A stretch of DNA of 64,000 bases from Bacillota bacterium (GTDB lineage Bacteria > Bacillota > Clostridia > Tissierellales > Peptoniphilaceae). Shown here piece after piece: positions 49,780-59,233 of the stretch (the stretch's first letter is position 1; every line of letters begins with the position of its first letter). The notes under the pieces were generated by a model. The model searched no databases. It was not told where the DNA came from and saw nothing but the letters and a program-made list of their open reading frames with translations. The position numbers and the translations under genes are program-made. Where the stretch lies: NCBI GenBank assembly GCA_028724185.1, contig JAQYDN010000010.1, positions 37,115 through 101,114 on the forward strand, written 5' to 3'.

Positions 49780-51624
49780 ATGCAAATCAACGTAGTGGGT
49801 TTAACCAACCCGAGAGAAGTGACCGTCGGCTCGCGCGACCATAACTTTCGCGTCGCGGAATTTATCGTGATCGACGACCCCGTGCAGGGGCCGATTTTGG
49901 GCGAAGTCGTCGAGTCCCAGACCTATAACCGCTTTATCCCGATGGACATCGGCGGGGATTTCGTCGACGACGACGTGCTCGCCTCGCTGAGACAACTCGG
50001 CTACGACATCCACAACGAGACCATCTACATCGCGACCGTGCGCTTTTTGCACGAGACCGCCGAGCCGCCTCTGACGGGAAGCGACGGCAGGGCGCCGACC
50101 TTCGAGGAGATCAAAGACATCCTCGTCCCCGTGTCCCCGAAGGAAGGGCTCGTCCTCGGAAGCATTCGAAACACCGACTACCTCTATGACGAGATGGACG
50201 ACGGGCTAAAAAACCTCTTCGACCTCTACGAACACGGCGAGGCGACGCCTCAGCGCGACGTGCCCTACGTCCTGGACATCCGCGCCATGCACCAGTACCC
50301 GCACATCGGCATCTTCGGGGGGAGCGGCAGCGGCAAGTCCTTCGGCATGCGCGTCATCCTGGAGGAGCTGATGGAGAAAAAAATTCCGGGCATCATCCTG
50401 GATCCCCACTACGAGATGGACTTTTCGACGCCGTCCGAAAACGGGAGGAGTTATAAAGACGGCCACAGGCGCTTTCAAATCGGCACCGACGTCGGCATTC
50501 GATTCGAAGACATGAACAGTGGCGACTTGAAAAACATCCTCGACGCCGTCTCGGACATCTCGGAGTCGATGAAGGGGACGATCGACTTGCTCTTTACCTT
50601 CGGAAACTCCTACAACAGTTTTTCGGCGCGCATCGAGGACTTGATCGCCGCCCACGAGATCGGCGGTCTCGACAAAATTCGCGAGATGACGATGATCCAA
50701 AACGGCGAGCAGAAGACGTGGCAGAAGCGCCAAAAACTCTACGAGCACTTCGGGCGCGCGACGAATATCTCCTCGCTCAAGGGCATTATGTGGCGCCTGG
50801 GGAGCTTGGAGCGCTCGGGCCTCTTTCAGGGGGACTCGAAGCCGATCGAAGAGGCGCTCTTTCAGGGGAAATTTGCCGTAATCCAGGGATCGGTCAAGAC
50901 GATACAGATGTATGCGACCTACTTAATTCGAAACCTCTACAAAAAGAGGCGCGAGTACAAGGACGCGCAGTTGCTCCGACCCGGCAGCGGCGAGTTCTTT
51001 CCGCCGTTTTTCGTCGTGACCGACGAGAGCCACACCTTCGCGCCGAAGGGCATCCCCTCCCCGTCGAAGTCCGTGATCCGGGAGATCGCCCAGGAGGGGA
51101 GGAAGTACGGCGTGTTTTTAATCCTCGCGACCCAACGGCCCACGCTGCTCGACGACACCGTGACCGCGCAACTCAACAGCAAGATGATCTACCGAACCGT
51201 GCGGGCGCAGGATATCGACACCATCCGCGACGAGACCGACATCAGCAAGGAGGAATCCGCGCGCCTTCCCTACCTTCAAACCGGCGACGTCTTTATCTCC
51301 TCCTCGCATCTCGGACGGACGACCTTCGTGCGCATCCGCATGGCGCATACCGTCTCGCCGCACACGGAAAATCCCTTCGACGAACTGAAAAACGTGCGCG
51401 GAAAAGACTTGGATAAACTCCTCGGTGCCGTCGAAGAATTCCTCCCCATCTCGGAGTCGAGCAATATCCTCACCGTTCTGAGCGAGCTGGACAAGCGGGA
51501 CATCGGCTACACGAGAGAGAGCTTAATCGCCGCGTTGGACGACCTCGCGAAAGAGGGTCGGCTGCTGAAGGAGAAAGACTTTTTGGGAAACGCGATCTAC
51601 AAAGCGCCGCGAGATGAATCCTGA
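49780..51624 (+). CDS. herA: HerA-like DNA translocase ATPase
   Basis: A 614-residue FtsK/HerA-superfamily ATPase. An N-terminal beta-barrel (residues 1-100, NPREVTVGSRDHNFRVAEFI) precedes Walker A GGSGSGKSFGMRVIL (about 184-198). Walker B is FFVVTDESHTFAPKG, and ILATQRPTLLDDTVTAQLNS carries the sensor region. HerA normally forms a hexameric pump with NurA dimers docked on it. It starts at the base after the nurA stop and is followed by a terminator, so the pair ends this operon. Confidence 0.88.
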   Translation: MQINVVGLTNPREVTVGSRDHNFRVAEFIVIDDPVQGPILGEVVESQTYNRFIPMDIGGDFVDDDVLASLRQLGYDIHNETIYIATVRFLHETAEPPLTGSDGRAPTFEEIKDILVPVSPKEGLVLGSIRNTDYLYDEMDDGLKNLFDLYEHGEATPQRDVPYVLDIRAMHQYPHIGIFGGSGSGKSFGMRVILEELMEKKIPGIILDPHYEMDFSTPSENGRSYKDGHRRFQIGTDVGIRFEDMNSGDLKNILDAVSDISESMKGTIDLLFTFGNSYNSFSARIEDLIAAHEIGGLDKIREMTMIQNGEQKTWQKRQKLYEHFGRATNISSLKGIMWRLGSLERSGLFQGDSKPIEEALFQGKFAVIQGSVKTIQMYATYLIRNLYKKRREYKDAQLLRPGSGEFFPPFFVVTDESHTFAPKGIPSPSKSVIREIAQEGRKYGVFLILATQRPTLLDDTVTAQLNSKMIYRTVRAQDIDTIRDETDISKEESARLPYLQTGDVFISSSHLGRTTFVRIRMAHTVSPHTENPFDELKNVRGKDLDKLLGAVEEFLPISESSNILTVLSELDKRDIGYTRESLIAALDDLAKEGRLLKEKDFLGNAIYKAPRDES

Positions 51625-51650
51625 CGATAAACGAAAGACAAATAGTAATC

Positions 51651-51674
51651 ACCCCGGCACAGCCGGGGTTTTTT
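51651..51674 (+). terminator. Terminator after herA
   Basis: ACCCCGGC (51651-51658), a three-base loop, GCCGGGGT (51662-51669), then T residues. Confidence 0.92.
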
Positions 51675-51757
51675 GCGTCCACAAACCTATAGAAAAAGCG
51701 GGGAAACTTCAGTATAGTAGTGTTAGCAGACCAACGCGATAAAGGAAAGGAGCGATG

Positions 51758-54700
51758 ATGAGCGTGAAGAGATTATTTGTCCTCTTAGTTTTAGGGGCGA
51801 TGATGCTCGCACCGAGGGCGGTCTTTGCCGAGACCTACGACGTCCATACGGCGGAGCAGTTTAAGGCGGCGGTCGAAGGCGCCGAAGACGGCGACACGAT
51901 CGTCGTAAGGGATTTAAAGGAGCCCAAAGATTTCGGCGGCGCGAGCATCGACGTGGAAAAGGACCTCGCGATCACTTCGAATATGGAGTATGCGACGGGC
52001 GAAGGCGGCGGAGAAACCTACATAAGGGTCTATGAGACGGCGGTGTTGAAAGACGTCGGCTTCGACGTGGCCGCGGGAAAGACCCTGTCGCTTTCAAACG
52101 TCGAAATCTACGGCGGAAAGGGCACGGCGCCCGTCGGAGGCGAGGGAAATCTCGTCCTCTCGACGATGGCGGGCATCGAGGCGAACGGGACGAGGGCCGT
52201 CGATCTGCCGAAGGGAGAGGTGAAGGTCGAGGGAATCAAAAAACTGAAAGATCCCCGTAAAGGCGACTTCGATGATTTGAAGCGGCGGGTGAGAGAAGAA
52301 TTGGCGGAAGACGGCGATCGGAGCGTACATATAGTTAGGCAGTCCGAGCGTATCGTCAACGGTATCCGCGGCGGCGACGCGACGGGCGAGGGAACGGCGC
52401 ACGAGGCGATTCGATGCGAACACTTCGTGATGAAGGATACGTCGAATAAGGCGTTTCATATCGAGGGCGGAAACAGCGAGCGGGGCGAGGGAGCCTTTGC
52501 CGTCGCAGCGGATGTGATCGACGTGAATATTCGCCAAGCAATTCCTATAAACCCCATATTGATTCGCGGCGGCAGCGGGAGGTACCCGGGAGGCGCTATT
52601 CGCGGAAAGACATTACATATCGTAGCGGGTCATGGAGGCATCAGCGCGAATGTGGGCCTCAGGCCGGGTGCGTGCACGGTGAAAGATCACGGCATCGTTT
52701 CGGGAGGCGAACACGACGTCGGCGTCGTCGACGTGGAAGACGGCGGCGTCCTGGAGTTTGGACAGGGCATAGACTGGGAACTGGAGAGCCAGCTGAGCGG
52801 GTTCGGCCGGTCGTACTTTCACGGTCCGACGATCCTCGCGAGGGGAGATGCCGAGGTCAATATTTACGGCGGCATCGTCGAGGGTGCTGTTTTGAGCGCA
52901 TTCGATTTGGAGCGCATCGACGTGGCGCCTCGCGCCGTAATCGAGACGGGGACGGGCGAGTTAAACATCGCCTCGTCGAAGTCGGGGACAACTGTCAGGG
53001 GCGGAAGGCTCTGCTTCGGTAACCTGGAGGCCGTCATCCGCTCTCGGGGCGACGTGAGGCTTTCGGGAAGGAAAGTAGCGGTGGAAGGACCGGCGTTTGT
53101 TACGCGCAGTGTCGAGGGGTACGAAAAAGCCGATGTGAACGACGGCATGCCGCTGCGCGGTGCGGCGGGTATCGAGACGACGGGCACCGTCACCGTGACG
53201 GGAGGTGCTCGCGTCTCGGGCGGCTCGATCGACGACACCGCTCTTAGGAAAATCGCGGAAAAGGGCCGCTACCGCAAGGGATCGGGCGTCGTCGGCGCAC
53301 AGAAGGTGATCGTATCGAACGGCGCCATCGTGCAGGGGAACGGATCCCATGAATACCTCGAGGGAGTGCTCGGTAAGAGTGGTGGAGACTGGTTGAAAGG
53401 CATATCCTCGGGCCACGGCGTCGAGGACGCGGGCGAGCTGATCGTCGACGGAGGATTCGTCCACGGCGGCGACCTGTGCGCGGGGAAAGGCGTCTCTCGC
53501 GGAACCGGCGGCAGCGGCGTAAAGAACGTCGCGCGCGTTCTCGTTCGGGGAGATGCGCTCGTGACGGGCGGCTCGTCGACGAACGGGGAGAAGACAGAGG
53601 CAGACTTTTTCACGGGACAACCGGCGGGAGATGCCGTCGACAATCGCGAAATCGCAGGCGACGTCGTCCGCGTATCCGGCGCGGCGAAACTTTGCGGCGG
53701 AAACAGCGGAAAGCGGGGCGGTCACGGAATCGTCGGCTCCGACGATATCGTCGTCGAAGGAGACGCCCTGATCAGGGGCGGTGCGTGTAAAGCATTGAGC
53801 ACGGGAAGTCCCGCGGGATGCGGCATATGCGAGGCGAAGGACGTGACGATCTCGGGCGGATGCGTCGAGGCGGGGTCGCGACCGTATCAACAGGAATACG
53901 ATTACTTGAGAAAAAGCATGGCGTCGAATACGCGGGAGGGAAACTTCCCCGGTGATTCGAGAGAGGCCGTCGCGATCGACGCCGCGGGGACGGTCGTCGT
54001 CGACGGAGCGGGCGAGGCATACCCGAAGATCGTATCGCACCACCGAGAGAGCCCCGTGGTTAGATTGTCGGAAGGCGGCGCGTTGATCCTCGGAAGGGGC
54101 GATGCGGCGGCGGGAAGTGCGGATGCGAACCTCGTCGAGGGCGGCATGTATCACGTCGACATCTTTAAAGATAACCGCGTGAATGCCGTGCGTCTCGTCG
54201 ATTCGAACGACCCGGGGAAGGGATTAAAGTATAACGACCGCTCGACACCGCTGTTCAGGATTTTGAACGAAGACGGAGAAAATGACGTCGACGCGGCGAT
54301 TGAAGGCGCGGCGCCGATCGAGTTAAAGGGTTATAAGCTCTATAAAAAAGATACACCCGTGAAATTCAACCTCCTCGCCTACGAGCGGAAACTGAGCGAT
54401 CAGGGCACCTCCTTCGGCGCGGTCGCCGAGGACGATTCGTCGAAGCGGACGGTCGAAAAGATGCCGGCGGACAATGTTTTAATCGAAAAGCCTGTTCCGT
54501 ACGCCACGGTAACTTTCGATCTGAACGATGAGACGTCGGGCGAATGGGCGCGCCTCGTCGCGCCGGAGGGTCGCGCGCTCGGCGAGAGATTCCCGGAAAA
54601 CCCGACGCGTAAAGGCTATGAGATGACGGGGTGGAACACGGCGCCCGACGGAACGGGCGTCCCGTTTACCGAGAAGAGTCCCGTCTCGGGCGATATCACC

Positions 54701-55453
54701 GTCTACGCACAGTGGAAAGAAAAGACACCCGCGGCGAAGCCGGGCGGGGACGGGGGCGGCAAACGGGACCCGGGTCTGATTCTCGTGCCGAAATGCGAAA
54801 GCGGGACGCACGCCGCCTACCTCTTCGGCTATCCCGGGGGAGAATTCAAACCCGAGTCGACGATGACCCGCGCGGAGGCCTCGGCGATGTTCGTTCGCCT
54901 GCTGAATCAGGAACCGCCCGCGGCCGACGTTCGGTTTAGCGACGTCGACGACGGCGATTGGTACCGCGATGCCGTCGCGCGGGCGCTCGGCGCGGGACTT
55001 TTTAAGGGATACGGAGACGGCAGCTTTAAGCCGAACGCGCCGATGACTCGCGCGGAATTCGCCGCCGTCGCCGCGCGGTTTGACGGGGAAGTACCGATCG
55101 AAGCGAATCCCGCAGACTTTAGCGATGTGGACGCGGGCCATTGGGCGTACCGCGCGATCACAAGCGGTCGCGCGAGGGGCCGATTGCGGGGCTACGAAGA
55201 CGGGAGCTTCCGACCCGACAAGCCGATGACGCGCGCCGAAGTGGCGACGCTCGCGAACAAGATGCTGGACCGCCGCGGGGACGAGGTATGGATCGACGCG
55301 CACAACACCGAGGTGATGCGCTTTAGCGATCTCGACGAGGGACACTGGGCCTATGACATCGTCGTCGAGGCGACAAACGGCCACGACTTCGAGCGCCGGG
55401 CGGACGGAAAGGGCGAGAGGTGGCTCGGACTGAACGACTCGGGGAGGAGATGA
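51758..55453 (+). CDS. Large surface protein: beta-helix, InlB-type repeat, three SLH domains
   Basis: A 1231-residue exported protein. A signal peptide (ending PRAVFA) leads into roughly 850 residues of right-handed beta-helix character, beginning AEQFKAAVEGAEDGDTIVV and rich in recurring G-G-A-x-V-x-G-G strand turns. At about 915-988 is a Listeria-Bacteroides (InlB B) repeat: KGYEMTGWNTAPDGTGVPFT. A Gly-rich linker and three S-layer homology domains follow, marked by GYPGGEFKPESTMTRAE, GYGDGSFKPNAPMTRAE and GYEDGSFRPDKPMTRAE. The SLH repeats should hold it non-covalently to a secondary cell-wall polymer. The second of two adjacent ATGs is better spaced from AGGAG. It is a single gene between terminators. 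Likely an adhesin or carbohydrate-binding protein; no catalytic site was recognised. Confidence 0.85.
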   Translation: MSVKRLFVLLVLGAMMLAPRAVFAETYDVHTAEQFKAAVEGAEDGDTIVVRDLKEPKDFGGASIDVEKDLAITSNMEYATGEGGGETYIRVYETAVLKDVGFDVAAGKTLSLSNVEIYGGKGTAPVGGEGNLVLSTMAGIEANGTRAVDLPKGEVKVEGIKKLKDPRKGDFDDLKRRVREELAEDGDRSVHIVRQSERIVNGIRGGDATGEGTAHEAIRCEHFVMKDTSNKAFHIEGGNSERGEGAFAVAADVIDVNIRQAIPINPILIRGGSGRYPGGAIRGKTLHIVAGHGGISANVGLRPGACTVKDHGIVSGGEHDVGVVDVEDGGVLEFGQGIDWELESQLSGFGRSYFHGPTILARGDAEVNIYGGIVEGAVLSAFDLERIDVAPRAVIETGTGELNIASSKSGTTVRGGRLCFGNLEAVIRSRGDVRLSGRKVAVEGPAFVTRSVEGYEKADVNDGMPLRGAAGIETTGTVTVTGGARVSGGSIDDTALRKIAEKGRYRKGSGVVGAQKVIVSNGAIVQGNGSHEYLEGVLGKSGGDWLKGISSGHGVEDAGELIVDGGFVHGGDLCAGKGVSRGTGGSGVKNVARVLVRGDALVTGGSSTNGEKTEADFFTGQPAGDAVDNREIAGDVVRVSGAAKLCGGNSGKRGGHGIVGSDDIVVEGDALIRGGACKALSTGSPAGCGICEAKDVTISGGCVEAGSRPYQQEYDYLRKSMASNTREGNFPGDSREAVAIDAAGTVVVDGAGEAYPKIVSHHRESPVVRLSEGGALILGRGDAAAGSADANLVEGGMYHVDIFKDNRVNAVRLVDSNDPGKGLKYNDRSTPLFRILNEDGENDVDAAIEGAAPIELKGYKLYKKDTPVKFNLLAYERKLSDQGTSFGAVAEDDSSKRTVEKMPADNVLIEKPVPYATVTFDLNDETSGEWARLVAPEGRALGERFPENPTRKGYEMTGWNTAPDGTGVPFTEKSPVSGDITVYAQWKEKTPAAKPGGDGGGKRDPGLILVPKCESGTHAAYLFGYPGGEFKPESTMTRAEASAMFVRLLNQEPPAADVRFSDVDDGDWYRDAVARALGAGLFKGYGDGSFKPNAPMTRAEFAAVAARFDGEVPIEANPADFSDVDAGHWAYRAITSGRARGRLRGYEDGSFRPDKPMTRAEVATLANKMLDRRGDEVWIDAHNTEVMRFSDLDEGHWAYDIVVEATNGHDFERRADGKGERWLGLNDSGRR

Positions 55454-55468
55454 CGGTATAAGCGACGC

Positions 55469-55498
55469 AAAGGGTTTCCGAAGGGAAGCCCTTTTTTT
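55469..55498 (+). terminator. Terminator after the SLH protein gene
   Basis: AAAGGGTTTCC pairs with GGAAGCCCTTT (one G-T pair) across a four-base loop, followed by T residues. Confidence 0.85.
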
Positions 55499-55742
55499 GC
55501 GCGGGAAACGTCCCCGAACGACTCGGCGCGATCTCGACGAAAAAAGACAGAATTTTATAAATAAGCCCGCAAAAAACGGGGGAGAATACACCTTTTCGGG
55601 CGAAATAGCTCGGCGGGATAAAACTTTTTTGTAATGCTGCATAACCCCGATATGAAAGGGTACAAGTATAACGCGACTAACCCCGCGGGGAAGAGCCATT
55701 AAAAATGTATGAAAAAAGGCGAAAAATAGCGGAGGGATTGTC

Positions 55743-55771
55743 TTTACAAGGCAAATAGTTTGTGCTAATAT
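55743..55771 (+). promoter_or_regulatory. Promoter of the acyl-CoA dehydrogenase fusion gene
   Basis: TTTACA (55743-55748), 17 bases, TAATAT (55766-55771), with a start expected near 55778. Confidence 0.75.
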
Positions 55772-55865
55772 AAACAATACCTAAGAGGTACGGTTTAGCC
55801 GGACTGGATTTATAACCGCTGTTCGCAAGCATTGAAGTCTGTGGCATCGATTGCAAGGAGGAAAT

Positions 55866-57800
55866 ATGTTATACAAAACGACTGAGGCGCATGAAGCACT
55901 AAGAAAAAAAGTTCGCGAATTCGCAGAAACTGTCATCGCGCCGGTAGCCTTTGAGCTTGACCAAGAAAACAAATATCCGGAAGACATCGTCGCCCAAATG
56001 GCCGACTTGGGCATTATGGGTATTCCCTACGACAAAGAGTACGGCGGGGCCGGCGAGGACATCATCTCGTATGCCATCGCGGTAGAGGAACTCTCCCGCG
56101 TCGACGGCGGCATCGGCGTCATCTTGTCCGCGCACACGTCCCTCGGTACGTACCCGATCGCACACTACGGTACCGAAGAACAAAAGCAAAAATACTTGAC
56201 GCCCCTCGCAAAGGGTGAAAAAGTCGGCGCATTCGGCTTAACCGAGACCAACGCCGGCAGTGACGCGGGCGAAACCGAGACGACCGCGGTCTTGGAAGGC
56301 GACCACTACATCCTGAACGGTCAAAAGATCTTTATTACGAACGCTCCGGCGGCCGAAACCTACGTCGTCTTCGCCGTCACCACGCCCGACATCGGCACCC
56401 ACGGCATCAGTGCGTTCATCGTCGAAAAAGACTTTGAAGGATTCACATTCTCCGACCACTACGACAAGTTGGGTATTCGCTCGTCCACGACGGCCGAACT
56501 CCACTTCAACAACGTCAAGGTCCCGAAGGAAAACCTCCTCGGTAAGGAAGGCAAGGGCTTCAACATCGCCATGTCGACCTTGGACGGCGGCCGTATCGGC
56601 ATCGCCGCACAGGCGCTCGGTATCGCACAAGGCGCTTACGAACACGCACTCGCTTATTCGAAGGAACGCATCCAATTCGGTCAACCGCTCGCGGCGAACC
56701 AAGGAATTTCGTTCAAACTCGCCGACATGTACACCAAGATCGACGCGGCGCGCCTTCTCGTCTATCGCGCAGCTGAAATGAAGGCGAGCGGCGAACGCTA
56801 CAGCTTGGAAGCGGCCGAAGCGAAGATGTTTGCATCCGATATGGCGCTCGAAGTCGTCAACGACGCCCTTCAAATCTACGGCGGTTCCGGCTACATGAAG
56901 GGCATGGAAGTCGAGCGCGCCTACAGAGATGCGAAGATCACGACCATCTACGAAGGCACCAACGAAATCCAACGCATCGTCATCGCCGCAAACACCATCG
57001 GCAAGGCGGCCAAAGCGTCCGGAGGAGGCGGCGGCAAGAAGAAAGCGGGCAAGGGCCCGATCACCGGTATTCGCAAGAAAGAAATTTTCGACAGCGACGA
57101 CCAGGCCGAAAACGTCAAGAACTTGATCGCGGCGCTTGAAAAAGACGGTTACGACTTCAGCGTCGGCATCGACCTCGACACGCCGATCATCGATGCGGAA
57201 CGCGTCGTATCCATGGGTAAGGGCTTTAACGGAAACCTCGAACTCGCCAAAGATTTGGCGCGCGCATTCGGTGCGGCCATCGGTTCGTCGAGACCGGTCG
57301 CAGAGACCGACAAGATCTTGCCCATCAACCGCTACGTCGGTATGTCCGGTCAAAAATTCCGCGGCAACCTCTACGTCGCGGCAGGTATCTCCGGAGCCGG
57401 CCAACACTTAAAGGGCATTAAAGACGCGGCCACCATCGTCGCCATCAACAACGCTCCGAACGCCATGATCTTCAAGAACTGCGACTACGGTATCGTCGGC
57501 GATATCGAAGAAGTTGCACCGCTCATCATCGAGGCGCTGGGAACCGAAGACAAAGATCCGGCACCCGAAATGGTCAAGATGAAACGTCAAAAACCCAGAA
57601 AGACCGCTCCGAAGGACGACATCTACGTATGCCAAGGATGCGGCTACGAGTATAACCCCGAAAAGGGAGACGAAGAAAACGAAATTGAAGAGGGAACGCC
57701 CTTCGACAAGCTGCCGGAAGAATATATCTGCCCGAAATGCGGCGAAGAAAAAGACAACTTCATCAAGGTAAGTTTCCCCGAAGATCGAACCTTTAAATAA
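55866..57800 (+). CDS. Acyl-CoA dehydrogenase - EtfA C-terminal domain - rubredoxin fusion
   Basis: A 644-residue three-part redox protein. Residues 1-380 are a complete short-chain acyl-CoA dehydrogenase: [33 protein letters not shown] and the catalytic base E363 in [11 protein letters not shown] Gly/Lys-rich linker (near 387-400) leads to the FAD domain of electron-transfer flavoprotein alpha, with [24 protein letters not shown] and [13 protein letters not shown]. No EtfB partner lies in the window. The end (about 585-640) is a rubredoxin with [14 protein letters not shown] and ICPKCG binding one iron. Electrons could pass from acyl-CoA through two flavins to the rubredoxin iron. ATG at 55866 follows AAGGAGG. 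The flavodiiron protein gene starts 25 bases downstream. Confidence 0.93.
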   Translation: MLYKTTEAHEALRKKVREFAETVIAPVAFELDQENKYPEDIVAQMADLGIMGIPYDKEYGGAGEDIISYAIAVEELSRVDGGIGVILSAHTSLGTYPIAHYGTEEQKQKYLTPLAKGEKVGAFGLTETNAGSDAGETETTAVLEGDHYILNGQKIFITNAPAAETYVVFAVTTPDIGTHGISAFIVEKDFEGFTFSDHYDKLGIRSSTTAELHFNNVKVPKENLLGKEGKGFNIAMSTLDGGRIGIAAQALGIAQGAYEHALAYSKERIQFGQPLAANQGISFKLADMYTKIDAARLLVYRAAEMKASGERYSLEAAEAKMFASDMALEVVNDALQIYGGSGYMKGMEVERAYRDAKITTIYEGTNEIQRIVIAANTIGKAAKASGGGGGKKKAGKGPITGIRKKEIFDSDDQAENVKNLIAALEKDGYDFSVGIDLDTPIIDAERVVSMGKGFNGNLELAKDLARAFGAAIGSSRPVAETDKILPINRYVGMSGQKFRGNLYVAAGISGAGQHLKGIKDAATIVAINNAPNAMIFKNCDYGIVGDIEEVAPLIIEALGTEDKDPAPEMVKMKRQKPRKTAPKDDIYVCQGCGYEYNPEKGDEENEIEEGTPFDKLPEEYICPKCGEEKDNFIKVSFPEDRTFK

Positions 57801-57825
57801 AGAGGACCTGCAGGAGGTATAGAAT

Positions 57826-59061
57826 ATGTATACAGTTAGAAACGTAACGGAAGATTTATATTGGGTAGGTGTGAACGACCACCGTCTCCACCTGTTCGAA
57901 AACATTCACCCGATTCCGAGAGGCGTCAGTTACAACTCCTACCTGTTGATGGACGAAAAAACCGTCCTCTTCGACACCGTCGACTGGTCCGGCTGCAGAG
58001 AATTCCTCAACAACGTCGAACACGTCCTCGACGGGCGCGACCTCGACTACGTCATCATCAACCACTTGGAGCCCGACCACGCGGCGTCCTTGGACGAAGT
58101 GTTGATGCGCTACCCGAACTGCAAGGTCATCTCCAACGAACGCGCGTTCATGATGATGCGTCAATTCGGATTCGGCATCGACGGCAGGGAAATCGAAGTC
58201 GCCGAAGGCGACGCGATGAGCTTCGGTAAACACGAAATTACTTGGGTTGCCGCACCGATGGTTCACTGGCCCGAGGCGATGGTCAGCTTCGATACCACCG
58301 ACGGCATCCTCTTCTCCGCCGACGCATTCGGTACCTTCGGCGCCTTGGACGGCAAGCTCTTCGCCGACGAAGTTAACTTCGACCGCGACTGGCTCGACGA
58401 CGCGCGCAGATATTTGACCAACATCGTAGGGAAATACGGCCCCCACGTCCAAGACCTCCTCAAGAAGGCATCGACCATCGACATCAAAATGATTTGCCCC
58501 TTGCACGGTCCGGTCTGGAGAGAAGACCTCGGTTACTTTATCGATAAATATGACAAGTGGTCCCGCTACGAACCCGAAGAAGACGGGGTACTCATCGTCT
58601 ACGCGTCGATGTACGGAAACACGGAATACGCCGCACAGTGCCTCGCGACGAAACTTTGCGAACGCGGCATGACCAACGTCCACATGTACGACGTATCCGA
58701 CACCAACGTCAGCTACCTCGTATCCGAGGCGTTCCGCTTCAGCCACATCGTCCTGGCATCGGTAACCTACAACTTGGAAATCTATCCCGTCATGCACAAC
58801 TTCCTCAACGAAATCCGCATGCTGAACTTGCAAAACCGTACCGTCGGCATCATCGAAAACGGTACGTGGGCACCGCAAGCCGGCTCGAGAATAGAAGAAT
58901 TCTTAGACGAAAAGATGAAACTGATGGACGTTCTCGGCGGCGAAGTAACCGTCTCCTCCTCCCTCACCGACTCCACGGAGAAGGAACTCGACGCACTCGC
59001 CGATTCCATCATGGAATCGTTCGAAAAGATTGCGGAAGAAAAAGAACAGGCCGAAGCCTAA
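57826..59061 (+). CDS. A-type flavodiiron protein (oxygen or nitric oxide reductase)
   Basis: Reduces O2 to water or NO to N2O, usually taking electrons from rubredoxin. The 411 residues comprise a metallo-beta-lactamase-like diiron domain (1-250) and a flavodoxin domain (from 254, VLIVYASMYGNTEYAA). All diiron ligands are present: H80, E82, D84 and H85 in NHLEPDHAAS, H147, D166 and H227. No rubredoxin or flavin reductase domain is fused at its C terminus, so the upstream fusion protein is the obvious donor. AGGAGGT precedes the ATG. A terminator follows. Confidence 0.96.
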   Translation: MYTVRNVTEDLYWVGVNDHRLHLFENIHPIPRGVSYNSYLLMDEKTVLFDTVDWSGCREFLNNVEHVLDGRDLDYVIINHLEPDHAASLDEVLMRYPNCKVISNERAFMMMRQFGFGIDGREIEVAEGDAMSFGKHEITWVAAPMVHWPEAMVSFDTTDGILFSADAFGTFGALDGKLFADEVNFDRDWLDDARRYLTNIVGKYGPHVQDLLKKASTIDIKMICPLHGPVWREDLGYFIDKYDKWSRYEPEEDGVLIVYASMYGNTEYAAQCLATKLCERGMTNVHMYDVSDTNVSYLVSEAFRFSHIVLASVTYNLEIYPVMHNFLNEIRMLNLQNRTVGIIENGTWAPQAGSRIEEFLDEKMKLMDVLGGEVTVSSSLTDSTEKELDALADSIMESFEKIAEEKEQAEA

Positions 59062-59070
59062 GAAATCGAG

Positions 59071-59101
59071 AAAAGAGAGCGACGACGTCGCTCTTTTTTT
59101 A
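59071..59101 (+). terminator. Terminator after the flavodiiron protein gene
   Basis: AGAGCGAC (59076-59083) pairs with GTCGCTCT (59087-59094), followed by a long T tract. Confidence 0.9.
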
Positions 59102-59233
59102 TTGGGATCGACGCGCGCGACGATCGGCGTAGACAAAATCGTGTTTTTTTCGAAAAAGAGTGATATAATCAATAAATTAGAATAGACAACAGTAAGTAAG
59201 TATATATTAGAAAGATTAGAAAGAAGGTTATCG

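Larger units (their letters stand above)
55454..55865. other. Intergenic region upstream of the acyl-CoA dehydrogenase fusion
   Basis: About 410 bases containing the terminator of the SLH gene, an AT-rich stretch, a good promoter at 55743-55771 and about 90 bases of leader. GGTACAAGTATAAC near 55657 may be part of a second promoter. No further gene is seen. Confidence 0.4.

Noticed and set aside
54479..55777. A 432-codon minus-strand open frame opposite the SLH repeats
   Set aside because: It is antisense to well-supported SLH coding sequence and shows no recognisable domain or ribosome binding site.
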